Source: Candidatus Parcubacteria bacterium (GTDB lineage: Bacteria > Patescibacteriota > Minisyncoccia > UBA6257 > 2-01-FULL-56-20). Taken from it: a stretch of DNA of 55,680 bases. The position numbers were made by a program, and so were the translations under genes. Below the pieces are notes generated by a model, which saw only the letters and a program-made list of their open reading frames with translations, was not told the DNA's origin and ran no database searches. The stretch covers positions 29,978-85,657 of the forward strand of contig DAHVRZ010000002.1 of NCBI GenBank assembly GCA_027324805.1, written 5' to 3'. Shown one piece after another: positions 1 to 8,484 of this stretch (within the stretch, counting starts at the first letter, position 1; each line of letters begins with the position of its first letter).

Positions 1-392
1 ATAGGTGCACATGGAGGAATATGTGTCGTTCGTGAAGTCCATGCTGAGCGACTGGCCGGCGGTGGCGGAGAAAGTGAGGTTCGTGTACTGGTTCTGGATG
101 GTGGACGACGTCGTCTGCGGCGTGCTCGGAGTGATGGCGTAGGACTGGTTGCCGTAGACGAAGGCATCCGTCGTCACCGTGCCGGTGGCGGTCCCCTGCG
201 GGTGGATGCTGATCGTGTAGGTGCCGGTCTGAGACAGCGAATACGGGCCCTGGGTCCAATTGCTCGTGGGACCCGTGCAGTTCCAGTCGATATTGCTGCC
301 GTCGGGGCGGTAGTAATAGGTGCACATGGAGGAATATGTGTCGTTCGTGAAGTCCATGCTGAGCGACTGGCCGGCGGTGGCGGAGAAAGTGA
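1..392 (-). repeat. Tandem 315-bp coding repeat in the pilin-like gene
   Basis: Bases 1-77 are identical to bases 316-392, an offset of 315 bp or 105 codons. The identity breaks down just after base 77. The reading frame is kept, so these are tandem copies of a protein domain. The identity at DNA level means recent duplication or gene conversion; further copies may lie to the left of the window. Confidence 0.9.
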
Positions 393-1089
393 CGGTCGAG
401 TTTTGGCCTGCCTGATTGGTTGTAACAACTTGATGCGCCGCAAGCGCGGGATTGTAAGACGATCCCGGCTGGCAGCCTTGCGCATAATCAATAGGTTCCA
501 GAGAGGGGTTGCTGCCCGCATCAAAAAGATCGGCATACGTCCCGCTTGCCACCACCAGGGCGGCTCTCTCTTTTTGGGATTCCGCCGCGGCAGTGATTCC
601 GAATGACAGACCGTTCGTAGTATATGTGTAATAGAGACATGAGGAGATATTATTCGTGGGGTCCACCGGAAGATCACTCAACGGATCGCCCGCCGCGATC
701 TTTGTGAAGTTGACGGGTATCCATCCGGTACCGTCCGTATTACGATACGTTGTCGAAGGAGCACACGCATAGCTCCATCCGCTCGGGAGCGCGGGAAGGC
801 TGAGGTCGGCGCAGGTCGGGGAACTGTCCGGGATCGAGACGTATACCGTATTCGCCTTGCCAAGGGCATTCCCTCCATCCGTCTGATAGATATTCAGGGC
901 GTTCGTAAGGGTATTGAGGTCCGCAAGGCGGTTCGAATCCCTCCCCTGTGCAAGCAATTGCGAGGGGTTAAGCACCAGAACGACGACCACCGCAAGGATT
1001 GCAATAATGGCAATCACAATGAGGAGTTCAATGAGGGTAAAAGCGGAATTCTTATTTCTGCGGATAAACCGCGAATAAAGACTGTTCAT
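1..1089 (-). CDS. Type IV pilin-like (prepilin N-terminal) repeat protein, C-terminus beyond the window
   Basis: The reading frame enters from the left edge and starts at ATG 1089-1087. Residues about 16-40 form a prepilin signal (NSA|FTLIELL followed by a hydrophobic helix), so the product should be handled by a prepilin peptidase and assembled or anchored as a pilin-like surface protein. The residue before the FTLIE cleavage site is Ala rather than the usual Gly. After a pilin-like globular part come copies of a roughly 105-residue Thr/Ser/Tyr-rich beta domain (FSATAGQSLSMDF ... TGTYTISIHPQGT) that looks like an extracellular adhesive or carbohydrate-binding-type fold; its exact family was not recognised. 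No good ribosome binding site is seen. Total length is unknown because the gene is truncated by the window. Confidence 0.8.
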   Translation of the reverse strand, partial: MNSLYSRFIRRNKNSAFTLIELLIVIAIIAILAVVVVLVLNPSQLLAQGRDSNRLADLNTLTNALNIYQTDGGNALGKANTVYVSIPDSSPTCADLSLPALPSGWSYACAPSTTYRNTDGTGWIPVNFTKIAAGDPLSDLPVDPTNNISSCLYYTYTTNGLSFGITAAAESQKERAALVVASGTYADLFDAGSNPSLEPIDYAQGCQPGSSYNPALAAHQVVTTNQAGQNSTVTFSATAGQSLSMDFTNDTYSSMCTYYYRPDGSNIDWNCTGPTSNWTQGPYSLSQTGTYTISIHPQGTATGTVTTDAFVYGNQSYAITPSTPQTTSSTIQNQYTNLTFSATAGQSLSMDFTNDTYSSMCTY

Positions 1090-1222
1090 TGCGTCGCTTG
1101 GAGAATAGGAAATAATAAAAATAGCGACGCGCAACTCCATAAAGGCGCGCCTTATTTACTTTCTCAGTATAGAATATTTCGCCGGCGAATCAAAACTATG
1201 GATAAATAGTTTCCAAACAGTG

Positions 1223-1295
1223 TGCCCCCACCAGGATTCGAACCTGGGACCGTCTCCTTAAAAGGGAGCTGCTCTACCAACTGAGCTATAGGGGC
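1223..1295 (-). tRNA. tRNA-Lys (anticodon TTT)
   Basis: On the minus strand the sequence folds as a cloverleaf: acceptor GCCCCTA paired with TGGGGGC, D-arm with AGCTCAGTTGGTAGAGC, anticodon loop CTTTTAA (anticodon TTT), and T-arm GGTTCGAATCC. The CCA end is not encoded. The discriminator base is A. Confidence 0.95.
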
Positions 1296-1340
1296 TTCGG
1301 TCTTGATCATATTAGTGAAAATCAAGACATCTTTCAACCA

Positions 1341-2369
1341 TCAGCCGTGCCGCACCTCGAGGACATCCCCATCCTTCACTTCATACTCCTTGCCCTCGAT
1401 GCGGAGCCAGCCTTTTTGTTTCGCCTTACTCCAGCCACCTGCTTCAAGGAGTTTGGCGCACTCGATCACTTCGAGCCGGATGAACTTGTTCTCGAAATCG
1501 GTATGGATGACACCCGCGGCCTGCGGCGCCTTCATGCCGCGCACGATGGTCCAGGCGCGCGTCTCGTCCTCTCCTGTCGTGAAGAAGCTGATGAGATGGA
1601 GGACCTCGTAGGCCTTTTTGATGAGCTCCGGAAGACCCGCCGCTGCTGATGATTCATTGCCGAGGTCAATAAGGATATAGTCCGCGCCGAGCGATTTTAT
1701 CCTTTCGACGAGCGCCACAGGGACATCGCCCTCGGTGCCGTTCACAAGATAAAGCTGGCGCTTTGCCGTGAGGAGGTTAAGGTCCACGAGGCGGACGTTT
1801 TCCGCGAGCTCCTGCATGAGGGCGGCATCGGCTACCGGCATATTCCCCTCCTCCAACATCTTCTTCGTACGCTCCATGAGCGCCTTGTCGGCGGCGGCCT
1901 CCTTTTTCCCGGAACGCACCTCGGACTCGAGCCGCGCAAGGCGCTTCTCGACCGCATCGAGGTCTTTAAGGATGAGTTCCGTATTGATGATCTCGAGGTC
2001 GCGCACGGGATCGACCGAGTTCTCGACATGGATGATGCCGGGGTCGGTAAAGGCGCGCAGAACAACCACGATCGCCTGGGTCTCGCGGATGTGCGAAAGG
2101 AACTGGTTGCCGAGACCTTCTCCTTTGTTCGCTCCCTTTACAAGGCCAGCAATGTCATAGAACTCGACGACCGCAGGGATCTTTTTCTTTGACTGTGAAA
2201 GTTTTTCGAGCGCATCAAGGCGCCCGTCGGGAACCGGAACCACGCCGACGTTCGGATCGATGGTGGCGAAGGGATAGTTCGCGATCGTAATGTCCTGCCG
2301 CGTGAGCGCTTTGAAAAGCGTGGACTTGCCGACATTCGGGAGCCCGACGATACCAATGGAGAGTTTCAT
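1341..2369 (-). CDS. ychF: Ribosome-binding ATPase YchF (OLA1 family)
   Basis: 342 residues, a near-usual length for YchF. The protein has the P-loop GLPNVGKST at residues 9-17, switch region around YDIAGLVKGANKGEG (71-85), and NxxE (N210-E213) where classical GTPases have NKxD. That exchange is the YchF hallmark linked to ATP preference. A coiled-coil helical insert lies at about 125-195 and a C-terminal TGS domain ends in VLEVRHG. The family binds ribosomes and the 50S subunit and is implicated in translation quality control and stress response. It is monocistronic and minus strand, between tRNA-Lys and the ABC transporter cluster. Confidence 0.95.
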   Translation of the reverse strand: MKLSIGIVGLPNVGKSTLFKALTRQDITIANYPFATIDPNVGVVPVPDGRLDALEKLSQSKKKIPAVVEFYDIAGLVKGANKGEGLGNQFLSHIRETQAIVVVLRAFTDPGIIHVENSVDPVRDLEIINTELILKDLDAVEKRLARLESEVRSGKKEAAADKALMERTKKMLEEGNMPVADAALMQELAENVRLVDLNLLTAKRQLYLVNGTEGDVPVALVERIKSLGADYILIDLGNESSAAAGLPELIKKAYEVLHLISFFTTGEDETRAWTIVRGMKAPQAAGVIHTDFENKFIRLEVIECAKLLEAGGWSKAKQKGWLRIEGKEYEVKDGDVLEVRHG

Positions 2370-2423
2370 GACGTGTGAAGTGTACCGCGCCGAAGCCTTC
2401 GGTGCAAGAAAACCACGCCCTTT

Positions 2424-3296
2424 TTATTGTGCGGGTTCTTTGAGGATGTATCCCGGAAGTTTGCTCAGGTCCACATCCGATGTCCCGTCGCTTTTAATGA
2501 TGAACGTAAAACCGAACGGGTCAACGGGCACTGCGGATATGATGCCCCTTGCGACGAGTTCCGACGGCGAGGTCGGATAAACGCCGAACTTCGCCTTATA
2601 GGCCTTCGATGCGGCATCGAGATAATCGAGGTCTTTGAGATGCGCGATATACGCCTCTGCCCGCTGCTGTTCGAACGTATCGTTCGTCGAACTCGCGATC
2701 GTCGCCCACAGCTCCTCCGCCGTCGCACGTTCGTTCGTGCCGATGCCGAAATTGAGCGCGAAGCGCTCGGCGAACTGCGGCACGCCGGGCGTCATTGCGG
2801 CCTTATTGAAGTAGATAAGCGCGTCTTTCTCGTCATGAAGGCTCAGATAATAATTGAGCGCCATGTAGTACGGGATACGCCAGTCGGGATCGGCGTTCGC
2901 GAGGCCTTCTTTGCCGATCGCGACCGATTGCTGCACGCCGTACGGATAGTCCGCGGTCGGGATTGCGGGAAGGGTGAGCACGGAAAAGGCATAGGGGTAG
3001 CTCAGCTTTGGATCGACGCCATTCACAAAGGCGAGATCGCCGAAATATTCCGTTTTGCCATTGAAGAGATCGAGAATTTCGGGCATTGTGTTCGCCCAAA
3101 GGAACGATGCGACTGCGGGATGGAATCCGAGATCCACAAACCGCACCATGGATGGCGTCACTCCCGATTCGCCGGCAGGCACCATTGGCGCCGAAGCATT
3201 CACGCGATCATATTCGAACTGCAAAAGCGCCACCACCGCGATAAGGAGGAGGAGGACCGCCGTTTTGGACATGCGCGACGCGAGAGATGTTTTCAT
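2424..3296 (-). CDS. Membrane-anchored TPR-like protein of an ABC-transporter operon
   Basis: 290 residues from ATG 3296 (MKTSLASRMSKTAVL); an upstream in-frame start would extend 47 residues into the permease gene and adds only a basic, non-conserved-looking stretch. One N-terminal transmembrane helix (about 11-28) is followed by an extracytoplasmic helical region that reads like TPR-type repeats. The C-terminal piece (YKAKFGVYPTSPSELV ... VPVDPFGF) resembles the globular end of GspG/pilin-type pseudopilins. It lies 28 bp downstream of the permease gene, so it probably belongs to the same exporter operon. No enzyme motif is recognised. Confidence 0.7.
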   Translation of the reverse strand: MKTSLASRMSKTAVLLLLIAVVALLQFEYDRVNASAPMVPAGESGVTPSMVRFVDLGFHPAVASFLWANTMPEILDLFNGKTEYFGDLAFVNGVDPKLSYPYAFSVLTLPAIPTADYPYGVQQSVAIGKEGLANADPDWRIPYYMALNYYLSLHDEKDALIYFNKAAMTPGVPQFAERFALNFGIGTNERATAEELWATIASSTNDTFEQQRAEAYIAHLKDLDYLDAASKAYKAKFGVYPTSPSELVARGIISAVPVDPFGFTFIIKSDGTSDVDLSKLPGYILKEPAQ

Positions 3297-3324
3297 CTTC
3301 TGATCTTCCCGAAGGGAGCACGGC

Positions 3325-4089
3325 TTACATTTCCTTTTTATCGAAAATCCAGGTCGCCGCAAAGAGCAGGACGGCGACATATACCGCCGCATACGCGAGC
3401 GCGAGGCCGAATTCGGCGAACGGCATCCCGACCGCATGGATGGCTATGTCCCTCGCATCGAACTTCTCGAGGTTCGGGAAGATGTAGTAGAGCACCTTCA
3501 CGAGGAAAAGTCTGGCGCCTCCGAGCCCGATCTGCTGCGCATCGCTTACGAGCTGGCTCACCACATGGCCGAGGAAGAATACCGCCGACGTATATACGAT
3601 CGAAAGGAGCGAACTCGAGAAGGTCGAAACAAAGATAGCGAAGGCGATAAAAAGCACCATTTCGAGGTACTGCATCGCTATCGCAAGAAGGCCGAGCCAG
3701 TCGAACCCGCCGTGCTCATAGAGAATGAGGCCTATATACGCCACGCCAAGGATCGCACTCGTAAGGAGGAGGACCATGCAAAGCCCCAGAAATTTTCCGA
3801 GAAGGAATTGCGCGCGCGATACCGGCTTTGAAATCACGAAATACGCAACCTTGCGGTCGATGTCCTTAAAAAACGATGTCGTGCCGAGGAAAAGCGCGAC
3901 GAGCGCATTGAAAAAGTATATGCCGGTAAGACCGAAACTCTTCACCATCGGCAGTTCTTTGAGCACGAGATCGGCCATGAAAAGCGTGAGAAAAACATAA
4001 AGGATGCCGAACACGATAAGCCCATAGAGGATCTTATCGCGTATCTCGAGCTTCAGCGTATTCTTTGCGATAACCCAGATATTCCTCAT
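3325..4089 (-). CDS. ABC-2 type transporter permease
   Basis: 254 residues with about six hydrophobic helices and no nucleotide-binding motif. The layout (MRNIWVIAKNTLKLEIRDK, then TM1, then a loop with DIDRKVAYFVISKPVSR) is typical of ABC-2/NatB-like permeases. Its start overlaps the 3' end of the ATPase gene by 4 bp, so the two are translationally coupled and should form one exporter. The substrate cannot be read from the sequence. Confidence 0.85.
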   Translation of the reverse strand: MRNIWVIAKNTLKLEIRDKILYGLIVFGILYVFLTLFMADLVLKELPMVKSFGLTGIYFFNALVALFLGTTSFFKDIDRKVAYFVISKPVSRAQFLLGKFLGLCMVLLLTSAILGVAYIGLILYEHGGFDWLGLLAIAMQYLEMVLFIAFAIFVSTFSSSLLSIVYTSAVFFLGHVVSQLVSDAQQIGLGGARLFLVKVLYYIFPNLEKFDARDIAIHAVGMPFAEFGLALAYAAVYVAVLLFAATWIFDKKEM

Positions 4090-4850
4090 GCGCGTGCGTG
4101 ATGATGTGGTTTGTGTACCTCGCGTACCTTTTGCGCCGGCGCCTCTTCGCGTTCGTGTGCCTCGACGACCTCAACAAAGCGTTCCTCGAGCGGCTTCCCG
4201 TCGCAGAATTTCTTCACCGGACCCGCATACAGCAGCTTGCCTTCATGGATGATCCCTACTTCGTCGCAGATCTCCTCCACATCCGCAAGGATGTGGGTAT
4301 TGAGGAATACCTTCCTCCCCTCCTTCTTCAGTTCGCGCATCACCTCTTTCATCTCCCGACGACCGATGGGATCGAGGCCGTCGAGCGGCTCGTCGAGGAA
4401 AAGATATTCGGGATCGTTCACGAGCGCCTGCGCGAAACCGAGGCGCTGGCGCATGCCTTTCGAATAGGTGCGGATCTGGTAATCGCTTGCGCCGTAAATG
4501 CCAACGCGTTTCAGGAGTTCTCCATAATGTGCAGTGTCCGCACCATCATTTCCAAAGAGCTGGTCGCAGAACCGCATGAATTCCATACCCGTCATATGTT
4601 CATAGAAGTACGGCGTTTCAGGCATATAGCCGAGCTTCTTTTTGAAAATGGGGTGCGACGAGAGAGCGCCGTCGATCGTGATCGTGCCGCTCGTTGGCTC
4701 GAGAAGGCCGACGACCATCTTCATGATCGTCGTCTTGCCCGCTCCATTCTGTCCAAGGAAGCCGAAAATGGGGACGTCCACGGACAGTGTGAAATCGTCC
4801 ACGGCAAGGCGCTTCCTGTATGCCTTCGTGAGATGGGAGAATTCAACCAT
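4086..4850 (-). CDS. ABC transporter ATP-binding protein
   Basis: 254 residues from the internal ATG at 4850 (MVEFSHLTKAY); the nine residues upstream of it in the frame are not typical for the family. Walker A GQNGAGKTT, Q-loop region near YMPETPYFYE, signature YSKGMRQRLG, Walker B EYLFLDEP with the D-loop DGLDP, and the switch His in LNTHIL are all present. The protein ends in a His-rich tail (HKPHHHARA). It pairs with the permease that overlaps its stop codon. This is the NatA/CcmA-like exporter subclass by sequence style. Confidence 0.92.
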   Translation of the reverse strand: MVEFSHLTKAYRKRLAVDDFTLSVDVPIFGFLGQNGAGKTTIMKMVVGLLEPTSGTITIDGALSSHPIFKKKLGYMPETPYFYEHMTGMEFMRFCDQLFGNDGADTAHYGELLKRVGIYGASDYQIRTYSKGMRQRLGFAQALVNDPEYLFLDEPLDGLDPIGRREMKEVMRELKKEGRKVFLNTHILADVEEICDEVGIIHEGKLLYAGPVKKFCDGKPLEERFVEVVEAHEREEAPAQKVREVHKPHHHARA

Positions 4851-4903
4851 GGTCCTTTGTATACCAAAGTATACCAAAGCCTAAATTTAAATGACAACCC
4901 TAT

Positions 4904-5860
4904 TTATTTCTTATGCTTTTCGAGCGCAAGCGATATTTGAAACTCAAGAAAATCGCCGAATTCCATGCCATACACGGCAGCTTCCTTTGGAAGGAGACTT
5001 GCCTCGGTGAGGCCCGGAATCGTGTTGATCTCGAGAAAATACATCTTCCCGTCAGGCACAAGGATAAAGTCCGAGCGGGTAACCCCATCGCATCCGAGCA
5101 TTTCATGCGCCTGCACCGCAAGACGCTGGATCTCTTTCGTAAGCTTCGTCCCGATGGGCGCGGGACAAATCTCGCGGGTTTCCGCTGCGATATATTTCGC
5201 ACGATAATCGAAAAAATCACCCGCCGCGACGATCTCCACCGGAGGAAGCGGCACGACCGGTGTGCGCCCGGTGTTTCCCATCACCCCACACGTGATCTCC
5301 CTTCCTTTTATATACTGCTGCACGATGACCGTATCATCCTCATGGAATGCGCCTTCGATCGCCTTCTTCAGCGCTTTCCTTTCCCGTACGATCGCGACGC
5401 CGATGCTCGATCCCGATCGACTCGGCTTTACGACGCACGGTATGCCGATCCCGTGCACGATCATGCTCTCGTATTTTCCATATGCCTTTGCGCCGCGCAG
5501 AGCGCGGTCCAAGACGAGTTGTTTCGGGACGCAGATGCCGTTCCGCTCCGCCATCTCAAGTGTGCGCACTTTATCCATGCCGAGCGCGCTTGCGAGCACG
5601 CCGGAGCCGGTATACGGGATCCCTGCCAATTCGAGAAATGCCTGCGGGCGTCCGTCCTCACCGAACTTCCCGTGCATGGCAATGAACGCCACATCAAATC
5701 CCTTGAGGGTTTTCCAGGAAGGCCATTCCCCTTTCTTTGGAATTTCGACAAGTGAGGCGCTATGCCGCCCTTTTGACAGTGCTTTGATGATCTGCGCCGC
5801 CGACTTCAGCGAAACCTCGCGCTCGTTCGAAGGACCGCCCGCCAACACGGCGATCTTCAG
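4904..5860 (-). CDS. ddl: D-alanine--D-alanine ligase
   Basis: An ATP-grasp ligase that joins two D-Ala for peptidoglycan precursors. Visible are the N-terminal KIAVLAGGPSNEREVSLKS, the ATP-grasp core (VVKPSRSGSSIGV, then EITCGV), and the Mg-binding end YFLEINTIPGLTEASLLP. Without extension the protein is about 318 residues, normal for Ddl. The start is odd: the family start coincides with CTG at 5860-5858, preceded at a good distance by GGCGGA. The only nearby ATG in frame (5935) lies inside radC, lacks a ribosome binding site and adds 25 basic residues. Both starts remain possible. The gene follows radC by 25 bp. Confidence 0.9.
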   Translation of the reverse strand: MKIAVLAGGPSNEREVSLKSAAQIIKALSKGRHSASLVEIPKKGEWPSWKTLKGFDVAFIAMHGKFGEDGRPQAFLELAGIPYTGSGVLASALGMDKVRTLEMAERNGICVPKQLVLDRALRGAKAYGKYESMIVHGIGIPCVVKPSRSGSSIGVAIVRERKALKKAIEGAFHEDDTVIVQQYIKGREITCGVMGNTGRTPVVPLPPVEIVAAGDFFDYRAKYIAAETREICPAPIGTKLTKEIQRLAVQAHEMLGCDGVTRSDFILVPDGKMYFLEINTIPGLTEASLLPKEAAVYGMEFGDFLEFQISLALEKHKK

Positions 5861-5885
5861 ACGTTTTCCGCCGGCCGCGCGGCGC

Positions 5886-6680
5886 TCAGTATTCCGCGGG
5901 GACGCTTTCGAATTTTTTCTTGGTAATAACGACATGATCGAGTAAATTGATGCCGATGATCCTTCCCGCTTCAATGACCTGCTTCGTAATCGCAATATCG
6001 GCCTCGCTCGGCGTCGCGATGCCCGACGGATGGTTGTGCGCAAGGATCACCGCCGATGCGGAACATTCGAGCGCCGGACGGAACACCTCGCGCGGATGGA
6101 CAATGTTCGCCGTTACGCTCCCGATCGAGATCACTTCGTCATGGATGAGCTGGTAATGGCTATCGAGATAAAGGCCGCGGAGGTGCTCCTTCGGCAGGTC
6201 TCCCATATCCTTCACGTATTCATGGACCTGCGCCGCCGTGCGCAGCATAACGGGCTTGCGGCCGTCCTGTGCTTTAAACAACCGCCGGCCGATCTCGAAG
6301 CACGCCACCGCCTGACACGCTTTCCCGAGCGGTATACCGAGCGTATCGCTCACCTTGCCCGGGTCTTTCAAATTCACCACCACGCTGTCGCCGTATTCCT
6401 TAAGGAGACGGCGGGACATACTGAGAACCTCTTCTTTTCTGGTGCCGACATTCAATACGACGGCAAAAAGCTCCGCAATCGAAAGTGCCGCAGGACCATA
6501 TTTCACAAGTTTTTCCCGCGGCTTCTCGTCTTTTGGAAGATCGCGCAATTTGAGCACATACCTCTTTTCCGCGCCATTTCCATCGACGGGGCCTCCCTCG
6601 TCCAAAATAGGATCCTGTGCGATGGGTTGGAGATAGATCTTCTGCTTGGACATGGCCTCAGCAATGAGAAATTCCGCCAT
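5886..6680 (-). CDS. radC: RadC-family (JAB domain) protein
   Basis: 264 residues from ATG 6680. An N-terminal helix-hairpin-helix-like region (PREKLVKYGPAALSIAELFAVVLNVGT) is followed by the JAB/MPN metalloprotease-like domain with EVISIGSVT and the zinc motif AHNHPSG plus a downstream Asp (SEADIAITKQ). RadC proteins were named for DNA repair, but their molecular role is still unsettled. The start is chosen because TATAAT ends exactly six bases before this ATG, making a leaderless message likely; an upstream ATG (6707) would sit before the promoter, and a later one (6653) is also possible. Confidence 0.88.
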   Translation of the reverse strand: MAEFLIAEAMSKQKIYLQPIAQDPILDEGGPVDGNGAEKRYVLKLRDLPKDEKPREKLVKYGPAALSIAELFAVVLNVGTRKEEVLSMSRRLLKEYGDSVVVNLKDPGKVSDTLGIPLGKACQAVACFEIGRRLFKAQDGRKPVMLRTAAQVHEYVKDMGDLPKEHLRGLYLDSHYQLIHDEVISIGSVTANIVHPREVFRPALECSASAVILAHNHPSGIATPSEADIAITKQVIEAGRIIGINLLDHVVITKKKFESVPAEY

Positions 6681-6686
6681 AAGGTC

Positions 6687-6692
6687 ATTATA
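6687..6692 (-). promoter_or_regulatory. -10 box of radC, leaderless spacing
   Basis: TATAAT on the minus strand, followed by six bases and then the ATG at 6680. No convincing -35 box is seen. The expected transcription start is on or next to the start codon. Confidence 0.6.
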
Positions 6693-6734
6693 GCAGATCA
6701 TTTCCACCCTACCACGAAGCCCTTAAAGAGAATC

Positions 6735-8405
6735 TCAAGAACCTGTTGCGGCGATGTGCTCTTCGCTGTATTTCAAACTGCCACCCACCTTCTTTCCGGG
6801 ATTGAAGATATCCTGCGGATCGAATATTTTTTTCGTTTCTTTGAAAAGCTCTTCGATCTTCGGCCCGTACATCTCTTCGAGATACGGCGTGCGGATCAAC
6901 CCGTCGTTGTGCTCGGCGGTGATCGAGCCGTGGTATTGGAACACAAGCTCGTAGACCTGCTCCGAAATCTCGGGGATCAACGCACGGACGCGTTCATCCT
7001 TCAGGTTCATGAGCGGGATGATATGGAAATTACCGTTGCCCGGATGGCCCGCGATCGTATAGATAAGGTCCTTTTTGTATTTTTCGAGGATTGCGTTCAC
7101 CTTCGGCAGGACCTCCGGCATATATTCCGGCTTCACGATGAAGTCGTCGATGAAAGGCGCCGTATCGAGTCCGGTCGTATTGTTATGGAGCAGCGCAAAG
7201 CTCTCGCGGCGGATCGTCCAGTATTTTTGCTCCTGTTTTTCATTCTTCAGCGGAAGCGCCTGGATGCCTTTATGCGTCCGCGCAAATTTCCTGATCGCGG
7301 CAGTGAGCGTTGCAAGTTTTGCATCAAGATCCTTCTCATCGTCGCCCGTAAGCTCGACCAGCATGATCATCTTCGGCATGCCGCCGCGGAGCACCATCAA
7401 TACTTCCGGAAGGAATTGAAACCCGAGCGAGATTATATTCCCTTTCATGGAACCGAGCACCTGCCGCCAAAGTTTCACCGCCACCTCCATCGTGCGATCG
7501 TCGTAGGACTCGATGCTCTCGGGGTTGAAGGGCAGAACGGCCTGCACAAGATCGCCAACCGGTCCCAGGTCTTTCAGGAACACGACGCACATCCGCGAGT
7601 GTTTCTTGAGCGGCACAAGCTTCAGCTTCGCCTCGGTGAGCATGCCGAACGTCCCCTGCGATCCGACGACGACCTTCGTGATATCGAATACGCCGGTCTC
7701 GCGGTCCCATACGTTCCAAAGATAATATCCGGCGGAATTCTTCGAAACATCCGGCTTCGCCTTCTTGATCGCATCGTAATTATCGTCGATAAGCTTTTTC
7801 AGTTTTCGGAAGATATCTCCTTCGAAGCTTTGCTCGGCAAGCTTCGCCCGGAGCGCATCACCGGAGAGCGGCCAAAGCGTATGAGTCTCGCCGTCCGCCA
7901 TCACAAGATTCACCGCTTTCACATAATCCTCCGTCTTTCCGTACGCGAGCGTCTTTTCCCCGCCTGAATTATTGTTCACCATACCGCCCAGCGCACAAAG
8001 GTCCTTCGATGCCGGAAATGCGGGATAGAGCAGGCCCTCCGCGGTGAGCGCCTTTTCGAAATCACGGAAATAGACGCCCGGTTCCACGCGCGCTTCCATC
8101 GCTTCTTTGTCTATTTCGAGAATGTGATTGAAATATTTCGTGAATGAGACGATGATGCCGCGATTCAGCGGCCCGCCCGTCATATCCGTGCCCGCGGAGC
8201 GTCCGGTGATCGAAATATCCTCCCCTGCTGCCTTCTTTTTTGCAATAAATTTAACGAGAGCCTTCACGTCGTCCCCATCCTTCGGAAACACGACCGCTTC
8301 GGGTCGCACCTTGAACACCGAATAATCGCGGCTGTATTTGGAAAGCGTCGCATCGTCATCCGCCACGTCGCCATGGAGGAACTGCTTTATTTCGTCGGAG
8401 AGCAT
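6735..8405 (-). CDS. FAD-binding oxidase (GlcD / D-lactate dehydrogenase type)
   Basis: 556 residues. The N-terminal PCMH-type FAD domain shows PEAVVFPKDGDDVKALV, TGRSAGTDMTGGPL and the LGGMVNNNSGGEKTLAYG segment that contacts FAD. The C-terminal FAD-oxidase cap contains AGHPGNGNFHIIPLM and the ending FDPQDIFNPGKKVGG, both typical of GlcD and D-lactate dehydrogenases. The likely reaction is oxidation of a 2-hydroxy acid such as D-lactate or glycolate. There is no Fe-S domain, so the electron acceptor is unknown. The gene is alone in its transcription unit apart from close spacing to radC. Confidence 0.88.
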   Translation of the reverse strand: MLSDEIKQFLHGDVADDDATLSKYSRDYSVFKVRPEAVVFPKDGDDVKALVKFIAKKKAAGEDISITGRSAGTDMTGGPLNRGIIVSFTKYFNHILEIDKEAMEARVEPGVYFRDFEKALTAEGLLYPAFPASKDLCALGGMVNNNSGGEKTLAYGKTEDYVKAVNLVMADGETHTLWPLSGDALRAKLAEQSFEGDIFRKLKKLIDDNYDAIKKAKPDVSKNSAGYYLWNVWDRETGVFDITKVVVGSQGTFGMLTEAKLKLVPLKKHSRMCVVFLKDLGPVGDLVQAVLPFNPESIESYDDRTMEVAVKLWRQVLGSMKGNIISLGFQFLPEVLMVLRGGMPKMIMLVELTGDDEKDLDAKLATLTAAIRKFARTHKGIQALPLKNEKQEQKYWTIRRESFALLHNNTTGLDTAPFIDDFIVKPEYMPEVLPKVNAILEKYKKDLIYTIAGHPGNGNFHIIPLMNLKDERVRALIPEISEQVYELVFQYHGSITAEHNDGLIRTPYLEEMYGPKIEELFKETKKIFDPQDIFNPGKKVGGSLKYSEEHIAATGS

Positions 8406-8484
8406 GTGCCTCTATTCTCCCATGTCCGCTCGAAGTTGCAAAGCGGCGTTTTTCCACAGATCCGGAACGCCAGAGAATAAATTA

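Noticed and set aside
1-392. CRISPR-like repeats at the left edge
   Set aside because: The repeat unit is 315 bp, in frame and inside a protein domain; no short regularly spaced repeats were found anywhere.
6030-7967. 645-codon plus-strand open frame antisense to radC and the FAD oxidase
   Set aside because: Overlaps two clear minus-strand genes, has no recognisable domain and a His/Arg/Asp composition typical of an antisense frame in GC-rich DNA.
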